IMG/VR virus record: IMGVR_UViG_3300009163_000135
Location: 1-28,775 of that record
Length of the DNA: 28,775 nt
Origin: a virus
Strand: one strand, 5' to 3'
Within the stretch, counting starts at the first letter, position 1, and each line of letters starts with the position of its first letter. Below are positions 11,870 to 18,167 of this stretch, piece by piece. The position numbers and the translations under genes are program-made. Under the pieces are notes generated by a model. The model worked only from the letters and a program-made list of their open reading frames with translations, was not told where the DNA came from and did no database searches.

Positions 11870-11883
11870 GCCCCTTAGGGGGC
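11870..11883 (+). promoter_or_regulatory. Hairpin containing the ribosome site of the 11890 gene
   Basis: GCCCC-TTAG-GGGGC (11870-11883) has its 3' arm, together with loop bases AG, forming the only ribosome-site-like sequence (AGGGGG) seven bases before ATG 11890. When folded, the stem would hide the ribosome site. The arms match other GGGGC/GCCCC stems in the window. Confidence 0.5.
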
Positions 11884-11889
11884 TATCTC

Positions 11890-12087
11890 ATGAAAACATT
11901 ACACACAACCCCTCAGGGTAATACCATATTAGACTCTGACGTATTTGCTGTTCGCTTACTTGTCTATACAGAAACAAATGGCGAGATTGACCTGCCAATT
12001 GATAGCGTTTTAAAGCTCGTGGATATATTTGAAACAATCGCTGATAAGAATATCCATTTGTACAACAGTAACGGAGAAAAGGTATGA
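11890..12087 (+). CDS. Hypothetical phage protein, 65 aa
   Basis: Small acidic protein with the start of a beta hairpin (MKTLHTTPQGNTILDSD) and a helix near the C-terminus (IDSVLKLVDIFETIADK). No recognisable domain. Translation may be controlled by the hairpin that overlaps its ribosome site. It overlaps the next small gene as ATGA. Confidence 0.65.
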   Translation: MKTLHTTPQGNTILDSDVFAVRLLVYTETNGEIDLPIDSVLKLVDIFETIADKNIHLYNSNGEKV

Positions 12088-12173
12088 AACATACTATTTG
12101 GGATTATTTAGTTGTCGTTGTTTTTGGTATAGCCTTTGGTTGGCTAATGGTTGTTTACTTTACAGGAGCGTAA
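12084..12173 (+). CDS. Single-span membrane miniprotein, 29 aa
   Basis: The frame MKHTIWDYLVVVVFGIAFGW, then LMVVYFTGA, is a near-pure hydrophobic helix from residue 8 to 27. It overlaps the previous stop as ATGA, with GGAG 11 bases before the ATG. The next gene's ribosome site (GGAG) lies at its 3' end. The length, coupling and hydrophobicity favour a real coding sequence. Function unknown; a host membrane target is possible. Confidence 0.55.
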   Translation: MKHTIWDYLVVVVFGIAFGWLMVVYFTGA

Positions 12174-12175
12174 AA

Positions 12176-12388
12176 ATGAAATTAAAAAGTCAGAAGGAAC
12201 TAGTCTTAACTTATTTAGGCAAAAATAAGTCCATCACATCATGGGATGCTATCAAGTTGTATCGTATCACACGATTAGCGTCTATCATCCATTTATTAAG
12301 GGCGGAAGGGTATAAGATATTTACCGCTAAAGAGCAGATTGGTGATAAGAATTGGGCTCGTTATGTCTTGATGAAGGATAAGCCATGA
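12176..12388 (+). CDS. HTH_55-type small DNA-binding protein, 70 aa
   Basis: Start 12176 (MKLKSQKELV) is preferred over upstream frames because GGAG lies nine bases away. The text ELVLTYLGKNKSITSWDAIK, then LYRITRLASIIHLLRAEGYK, has the pattern of helix-turn-helix domain 55: a short winged helix with A/R-x-A-x-x-I-x-x-LR-x-x-G. Found in many phages as a putative regulator. The domain spans almost the whole protein. Confidence 0.7.
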   Translation: MKLKSQKELVLTYLGKNKSITSWDAIKLYRITRLASIIHLLRAEGYKIFTAKEQIGDKNWARYVLMKDKP

Positions 12389-12576
12389 ACACTCCATACG
12401 ATACAGGCAAGGTAAAAATAGGCGTTAATTACAAACCACCCATTTATATGGAATGCGATAAGGACATGCTTTTTCTACAGTCATGCCTACTGAAAAAGGA
12501 TAGCCCATCTTATAAGCAGTTTGCTTGCGTAGCTGTATTGGTATCCCTTACCTTTGGATGGTTTGTATTCAAATGA
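12385..12576 (+). CDS. Hypothetical protein with C-terminal membrane segment, 63 aa
   Basis: Soluble N-terminal 40 residues with two cysteines, then a hydrophobic stretch (FACVAVLVSLTFGWFVF) that reaches the C-terminus: a tail-anchored layout. Both ends overlap neighbours as ATGA. No family recognised. Confidence 0.6.
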   Translation: MNTPYDTGKVKIGVNYKPPIYMECDKDMLFLQSCLLKKDSPSYKQFACVAVLVSLTFGWFVFK

Positions 12577-12806
12577 ACATTCGAGAAAAGGCAAGGCAAT
12601 TAGGAGTCCCACCAACAACCCTCGAATACCGCATAAAACACGGTTGGGAAGAGTCTAGGTGGGGCTACCGTCGTCCTATCATTGAGAAAGGATATAAACT
12701 CTGTTCTGTTTGTAAAAAGGTCAAGGCGGAGTTCTTATTCTATAAAAGAAAAGGTCGTGGAGGTTACCTGAGTTGGTGTAAGGCTTGTAAAAAGAGCCCC
12801 TGTTAA
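12573..12806 (+). CDS. Zinc-ribbon protein with N-terminal HTH-like segment, 77 aa
   Basis: Start 12573 overlaps the upstream stop as ATGA and is preferred over an in-frame ATG at 12525. The N-terminus (REKARQLGVPPTTLEYRIKH) looks like a short HTH as in homing-nuclease or transposon helpers. The C-terminus has C44-x2-C47 and C69-x2-C72 within LCSVCKKVKAEFLFYKRKG...WCKACKK, the zinc-ribbon found just before the HNH domain in many phage endonucleases. Here the protein stops after the ribbon, so it may be a truncated or minimal relative. Confidence 0.65.
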   Translation: MNIREKARQLGVPPTTLEYRIKHGWEESRWGYRRPIIEKGYKLCSVCKKVKAEFLFYKRKGRGGYLSWCKACKKSPC

Positions 12807-12812
12807 GGGGCT
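12788..12812 (-). terminator. Terminator hairpin between convergent arms
   Basis: AGCCCC-TGTTAA-GGGGCT (12795-12812) is followed on the minus strand by CTTTTTAC. It fits an intrinsic terminator for the leftward late transcript ending at 12827. On the plus strand it overlaps the end of the 12573-12806 gene and is followed by AAATA, so it would be weaker for the rightward transcript. Confidence 0.65.
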
Positions 12813-12826
12813 AAATACTACTCACG

Positions 12827-13654
12827 TTAGGGACTGTATGGGGAAGACGCTCCCATAGAGTTATCAGTTTGACTACTAGGCTGACCAATAGTTGGGTTTT
12901 GCTTGCGTAGGTAATCATAAAGCATTAATGCAAAAGGTGAGGCGAACGCAGCTGTTGCTCCAACTCCTTTTGCAATTGCTGTTGGTGGGCTAACAGGAGG
13001 TAGCATGGAAGCCGCAGAACCTAGTGAGCCTGCACCTGCTATCAATGCCCCAGGAATATCGCCTTGTTGTTGACGATTATAAGCCTCTGTACCTTGTAGA
13101 GCACCACCGCCTAGACCTAATGCTCCACCTATCCTTGGACCTGCTGTTTGTCCTATTACATTACCAATACCACCTAATTTTTGTCCCATCGCCTCTAGTG
13201 GAGATAACATCCTTTGCATGATGCTTTGTGGTGGTTGCTCAGGTACGGCTCTTGTAAAGTTAGGGAATTTCTTCTGTAAGTCGGTATTTCTTCTAACCCC
13301 TTTAGCAACTTCACTTTGAGCCTCTTGGTAGTTTCTCCAATTGGCTACGCTATCTTGAACACTAACACCCCTAGGATTATATGCAGTCTTAGCAGGAACG
13401 GAGCTCGCAGGAGTAAGAGCACTTGCCAACACCCTTTGAGCGGTTGGACCTGCTACTGCACCTGATACAGCACCTGCTACAGTAGGCATAGTTGGGTCAA
13501 TAATATTGGGCTGACCAAGGGTAACGCTACCGCCTTGTGTAGGCTCTTCTTTAGTTATTAAGCTTGTATAGGGATTCTCTTGCTTAACTTCTTCTTCACC
13601 CCTACGAACAGGAGCGTCTTCATCAATTAATTTTAGATATGGATTATCAGGCAT
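12827..13654 (-). CDS. Putative virion / DNA-ejection protein, 275 aa
   Basis: The charged N-terminus (NPYLKLIDEDAPVRRGEEE) contains a repeated NPY-x-x-LI phrase. Long Ala/Gly-rich hydrophobic stretches follow (TVAGAVSGAVAGP; IGGALGLGGGALQG; GALIAGAGSLGSAASML). Glycine-zipper-like segments in the last gene of a late operon are typical of ejection (internal virion) proteins that enter the host envelope. Start 13654 overlaps the M23 gene stop as TAATG, with GGGGA upstream. Assignment is from composition and position, not motif. Confidence 0.55.
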   Translation of the reverse strand: MPDNPYLKLIDEDAPVRRGEEEVKQENPYTSLITKEEPTQGGSVTLGQPNIIDPTMPTVAGAVSGAVAGPTAQRVLASALTPASSVPAKTAYNPRGVSVQDSVANWRNYQEAQSEVAKGVRRNTDLQKKFPNFTRAVPEQPPQSIMQRMLSPLEAMGQKLGGIGNVIGQTAGPRIGGALGLGGGALQGTEAYNRQQQGDIPGALIAGAGSLGSAASMLPPVSPPTAIAKGVGATAAFASPFALMLYDYLRKQNPTIGQPSSQTDNSMGASSPYSP

Positions 13655-15438
13655 TATTTAATCCCCATTCGACTAGCGGAAATCTTAGCGGCTTCTTCTA
13701 CTGCGTCCATATAGTTCTTACGCATTAATTTGGTTTCTTTAGACATAATAAAGTCTGTATAAGATACTGAAGGACGACCCTTGTTTAACTCATAATATCG
13801 GTTTGCCATATCTTGCTCATATTGCCCTTGAATCTTTAATCGATTGGCAATGTACTTTAAAAACTCAGCAGAGTTGGCAGGTGTACCGTAAACGCTCTTG
13901 ACCATCTTATCTTCGTAATTTGAGACTGAGCCCTTCATTTTCGAGGCTTGTTCAATCGATATTTGGTTTAGTAAGGATTCAACACGTTGAACCGCAGCTT
14001 GTTGCTGAGGATTTAAATTCTTCCTCAAACTTTCTTCAATCGGAAAGCCTGCCTGAAAGTTACCAACCTTAATACCGTTTTCAAGAAAGTTAGCCAAACC
14101 CTTAGCCAAGTCTTTATCCCCTCGTAATAAACCAAACGCAGCCTCATTGCCTGAAACAGCGTTATATAGTTGATTACCAATTAAGGCTTGCTTTTCACCT
14201 GCGTCTATCATGTCAGGTATTGCACTCATCCTCTCTTGGATTTTTTCAACATCTTTCTTCATTAAGTCTCGTTTTACTTCTAATGGGAATCCTGCATACT
14301 TGTCGGTGCTTGCTACTAACACACCTTCTTGTTGTACAGGCTTGCCACCAAGCATGTTCTGCAATGGCGAATACTCTAATGGGTTAATTGACCTCTTATC
14401 AGGAGTCTTTATACCAATCTCTACATGTGGATTTGTTGACTTACCTGTTGAGCCAAGATTACCAATGATGTCACCTGCTTTGATAACATCACCCTCTTTA
14501 ACGCTTGCTTTATCCAAATGGGCGTAGTAAGAATGATGACCATCATCGTGTTGTACAACCACTGTATTGCCGTATTGACCAATAGGTGATGCATTGATAA
14601 CAGTACCTCCGAAAAGTGCTTTAAGGGGCTCTCCTGCTTTTCCTGCAAGGTCAATTCCATTATGCATTGTTTCTTTTTTGCTAATGGGGTCAATCCTCAT
14701 CCCAAATGGGCTAGTAACGGTTAGATTTGAGCCAAGTAGGCTACTAATCTTGCTAACATCTATTGGTTGAGTTTTTGTAGGCTCTATTGGCTTTTCAGGC
14801 TGTGGAGCTGTTGTATTCTTAATCAACGCATCTTTAATATACTGAGGTAAAGTTGCAACAGCCTCATCACCATATTGAGCCCTGAATTTCTGTAAGTCCA
14901 TGCCCTTACTAACAACATCCATGAACAATTTATCTTTTTCTGTCTTCAGTTTTTCAGTTTCTACGCCCATGGTAAACATTTTGCTGACCATTTCAGCACG
15001 TTTAGGGGATAGTTGAGCAATTACAGGATAAAGTTCTTGTAAGGTGCTAATTTGGTTTTTATCAATGTTGCCTTGAGAAAGAGCACTTTCCGCCTCTGTT
15101 GGGGATAATCCTAGTTTATTACCAATTAAATCTAAAGCCTTGGCATCATTTTGCATTTCGTATTTTTGACCTGCAATAGACGCTCGCATTTGTGCTAAAG
15201 AAGGGGCTAGTTTTTGTTGCTCAGCCTGTTGTCTACCAAATTCAGATGCACCTGACGCTAAAGCCTCTGACCAATGACCTGTTGGCGTAGGTTTACCAAG
15301 AGCACCTGCAAGTGAGAATAGGTTAGGCTCGGCTTGTCCTTGTAAAGACTCCATTACCTTGTTTAAAGCATCTAAATACTCTTTTTGAGCAGATGTATCC
15401 CCACCAAATGAGGTTACAGGTACAGTAGGTAGTGCCAT
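13654..15438 (-). CDS. Virion protein with M23 (LytM) peptidase domain, 594 aa
   Basis: The peptidase domain spans about 235-355: TVTSPFGMRID, HNGIDL with zinc ligands H259 and D263, HHSYYAHL with H307, and TGKSTNPHVEIGI. Where M23 enzymes have His-x-His, this protein has H338-V-E340, so the third zinc ligand would be Glu or absent. Flanks are long helical regions (1-210 and 375-594), giving the shape of an internal virion or tail-associated lysin that opens peptidoglycan during DNA entry. AAGGA seven bases upstream sets ATG 15438. Confidence 0.8.
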   Translation of the reverse strand: MALPTVPVTSFGGDTSAQKEYLDALNKVMESLQGQAEPNLFSLAGALGKPTPTGHWSEALASGASEFGRQQAEQQKLAPSLAQMRASIAGQKYEMQNDAKALDLIGNKLGLSPTEAESALSQGNIDKNQISTLQELYPVIAQLSPKRAEMVSKMFTMGVETEKLKTEKDKLFMDVVSKGMDLQKFRAQYGDEAVATLPQYIKDALIKNTTAPQPEKPIEPTKTQPIDVSKISSLLGSNLTVTSPFGMRIDPISKKETMHNGIDLAGKAGEPLKALFGGTVINASPIGQYGNTVVVQHDDGHHSYYAHLDKASVKEGDVIKAGDIIGNLGSTGKSTNPHVEIGIKTPDKRSINPLEYSPLQNMLGGKPVQQEGVLVASTDKYAGFPLEVKRDLMKKDVEKIQERMSAIPDMIDAGEKQALIGNQLYNAVSGNEAAFGLLRGDKDLAKGLANFLENGIKVGNFQAGFPIEESLRKNLNPQQQAAVQRVESLLNQISIEQASKMKGSVSNYEDKMVKSVYGTPANSAEFLKYIANRLKIQGQYEQDMANRYYELNKGRPSVSYTDFIMSKETKLMRKNYMDAVEEAAKISASRMGIK

Positions 15439-15472
15439 ATTATTTCCTTAAACTTTGTTCATTTATATTGCA

Positions 15473-18166
15473 TTATGCATCTGGGTCGTAATTAGAATAA
15501 TCATAAACATTTGAATTATTTACATCTGAGCCGTCATCAAATAAAACATTTCCTGGGTTACCACTATTTAATAAATTTTGTGCCATTCTATCTGCGTCTG
15601 TGGCATTTGGGTCAGCATATGCATCATAGTTAGGATTTGGTCTACCATCAGGTAAAGTCTTCATACTTGCTGAAACATCACCTATACTTGTTGAAGTTGT
15701 TGTATTGGTACTTGGATTAGCCGTGTAAGTACCGCCTGTGAGTCTTTTTATAAGACTGTCTAATCCACTATATAAATTACCGCCTGCAGATGTTCCATCA
15801 GCCCCTGGCTTTGCTAATGCACCCAACAATGTGCCAACAGACATAATTTGCTGTAATGGCGATGTTTGGAATTGACCCTGTTGCCCTGGCCCTGTTTGCG
15901 ATGCGCTAACACTAGTAGGTATGGTATATCCTCTGAGTAAAGCGGACTGATTAGCCAACTGTTGCATTGGGAATAACTGTTGATTCTGAGCAATTGTCTG
16001 TTGTTGCTGTCCTAATGTAGATAGAGCATTAATATCACCTAAGCCTAACTGTTGCGTTGAATTGGCAAGTGTTCCGAGTTGTTGAGCCGCGGCTATTCTA
16101 TTTGCCATATCCTGTTGCATAGCAGCTTGCTGTTGTGCTGTTAATCCTAGTTCAGCATTAGCAATTACATCACCCAAGGCTTGTGCTCCACGCTTAGAGC
16201 CAAACTGTCCTGAACCTACAATACCTGCGGTTGCTTGTGGTGCTAAATTCCTTGCTATATTCGCTTGTCCAACATCACCAATTGCTTGAGCAAGATTTGT
16301 ATTGCCTACGCTCGATGCTAAATTAATAGCGTTTTGTAGTGTAGGTTGATAGTTACCTACATTCTGTGATGCTAGATTAAAGGCTTGTTCTTGTAGTGGC
16401 TGTGCTCCTACATACTGAGCATCCTGAGCTGCCCTACCACCTTGTGTTGCTAACTGATTTAAGTAATCAGTGTAGAAAGAAGGGGCAGCCGTTACTTGCT
16501 GTTGAGTAGTTGTAACATTCGGAAGTACGCCACCCTGACCAAAAGAACCTGAAGACGCAGACCCAGGGGTTGCATTCAAAGTAGGCGCAGGAGTAGAGCC
16601 TGTAGTTGGTGTCGTAGCATAGGTACTTAGAGGATTAGTAGCCATAGGTGTTGTTCCTGTAGGTGTTGCTGTGGGTGTTAATGGATTTCTTTGTGTAGGC
16701 GCAGGCTGGTCCCAAGATGGGGGTGGTCGTGTAGTGCTTGCATTTGGACTATTTATCCAATTTACATAATCTTTCATTTGAGCCAAACTTTTTACTTCAG
16801 GCGTAGGCTTTCCAAGTGTCATTCCATTTGGAGTTCCTGAGAAAGTTTGTGTAGTTGGATTATATTGCCAATTAGTCCCACCATCCATTGCGCCTTGAGA
16901 CAATTGAGATGCTACATAATCCTGCACATTCTGAGGTAAGCCTGCATAGTTTGACGCAACTCGTTGCCATTGTTCTGTATTCTTAAAATCGTTTAGCGGA
17001 TTTTGAAAAGGATTAGTCTGAGGGTCTTGTAAACCGCCTACTAGAGGTTGTTGCACAGGCATAGGTTCTTGCAATCCTGCTATATCTCGTAAAGTAGTCC
17101 CATCAGGCTGAGGCTGAATAACAGGCGTACCCTCGGTATATTGTTTATATGGCGAAAAATCAATTTGTTCGCCAGTTCCCATCCTGTTCATAACATCTAA
17201 TGGTATGTTAGTCATGCCTGTATATCGACGTTGCCCAGGAGTATTTGGCCCAGGATGACCTGCGCCTAGGTTAAACATTCCTGTTTTTGTGTCATAGTAG
17301 TATTGACCTAAATCAGGAGCTTGCCTATTCATATTAATTTGGTCTAAAGCTGTTTGCGATAAACCTAATTGTGAAAAATCAGTTGTATATCTTGGCTTTG
17401 TAGTGGCAGTGTATTGATTCATAACATCGCCTGAAAAATCGCCCGCTTCACCACGACTTAAAGCGTCTTGATATTTTTGATACGCATCATTAGGCACACC
17501 TCGATAGCCTAAATAGTTTTCACCCCAATCATTGTTATTCTGACTAGTAAAATTTTCCGTATTATATGACCATGTATTGTCCGCCTCTTGTTGCCACCCA
17601 GGCTTGTAGCCTAAATAGTTTAATTTAGGTATTTCTACATCATTACCTAAATTGCCTACTTGTGGAGTAGTTTGCGGTTGTCCATTAGGAATATTAAAAT
17701 TAACGCCTGCACCACCGTATGGACTGCTTAACTGAGACATTCCTAGAGGCTGTTCCATAGGAGGCATATTGCCTTGAGTCATCCATGGAGGAGGCGTAGG
17801 CTGATAATTCATTGGAGGACCACCATACACTTGTGAATTAGCCCAATCACCATATTGTTGAGTAGCACCGCCTGCCAAAGTTTGTTGACCTGCGTATCTT
17901 TGATATGCATTTTCTGACACATCAGGCGCAGATGGCTGATTCAGGGGCATTGTGTATTGTGGCTGACTAGCTTGCCCACCTAGCCCTGAAAATCCTGTAT
18001 TTTGTTGACCCATTACATTGTACCCATTAGGCAAAGCATCGCCAATAGGAAATCCTTGAGAATTCATGCCTGTTGGCAAAGCACCCTGAGCAGGAGCAGA
18101 CGCATCACTCCCCATTGACTGACTTGGGTTTACTGATGCGCTTGCAAATGTTGGGTTGAGTGCCAT
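15473..18166 (-). CDS. Large Gln/Asn/Pro-rich virion protein, 897 aa
   Basis: The first ~540 residues are low-complexity, rich in Q, N, P, G and T with repeated YQ/NP phrases. From about 545, helical Gln/Ala-rich segments appear (LNQLATQGGRAAQDAQYVGA, AQQQAAMQQDMANRIAAAQQ, TLGQQQQTIAQNQQLFPMQQ). This second half recalls podovirus internal/ejection proteins. AAGGGA seven bases upstream sets ATG 18166, one base after the previous stop. No enzymatic motif. Role as an ejection protein is inferred from neighbours. Confidence 0.6.
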   Translation of the reverse strand: MALNPTFASASVNPSQSMGSDASAPAQGALPTGMNSQGFPIGDALPNGYNVMGQQNTGFSGLGGQASQPQYTMPLNQPSAPDVSENAYQRYAGQQTLAGGATQQYGDWANSQVYGGPPMNYQPTPPPWMTQGNMPPMEQPLGMSQLSSPYGGAGVNFNIPNGQPQTTPQVGNLGNDVEIPKLNYLGYKPGWQQEADNTWSYNTENFTSQNNNDWGENYLGYRGVPNDAYQKYQDALSRGEAGDFSGDVMNQYTATTKPRYTTDFSQLGLSQTALDQINMNRQAPDLGQYYYDTKTGMFNLGAGHPGPNTPGQRRYTGMTNIPLDVMNRMGTGEQIDFSPYKQYTEGTPVIQPQPDGTTLRDIAGLQEPMPVQQPLVGGLQDPQTNPFQNPLNDFKNTEQWQRVASNYAGLPQNVQDYVASQLSQGAMDGGTNWQYNPTTQTFSGTPNGMTLGKPTPEVKSLAQMKDYVNWINSPNASTTRPPPSWDQPAPTQRNPLTPTATPTGTTPMATNPLSTYATTPTTGSTPAPTLNATPGSASSGSFGQGGVLPNVTTTQQQVTAAPSFYTDYLNQLATQGGRAAQDAQYVGAQPLQEQAFNLASQNVGNYQPTLQNAINLASSVGNTNLAQAIGDVGQANIARNLAPQATAGIVGSGQFGSKRGAQALGDVIANAELGLTAQQQAAMQQDMANRIAAAQQLGTLANSTQQLGLGDINALSTLGQQQQTIAQNQQLFPMQQLANQSALLRGYTIPTSVSASQTGPGQQGQFQTSPLQQIMSVGTLLGALAKPGADGTSAGGNLYSGLDSLIKRLTGGTYTANPSTNTTTSTSIGDVSASMKTLPDGRPNPNYDAYADPNATDADRMAQNLLNSGNPGNVLFDDGSDVNNSNVYDYSNYDPDA

Positions 18167-18167
18167 A

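Noticed and set aside
14421-14693. 90-codon minus-strand frame inside the M23 region
   Set aside because: Shifted frame of the M23 domain. The true frame carries the zinc-site residues and continues on both sides.
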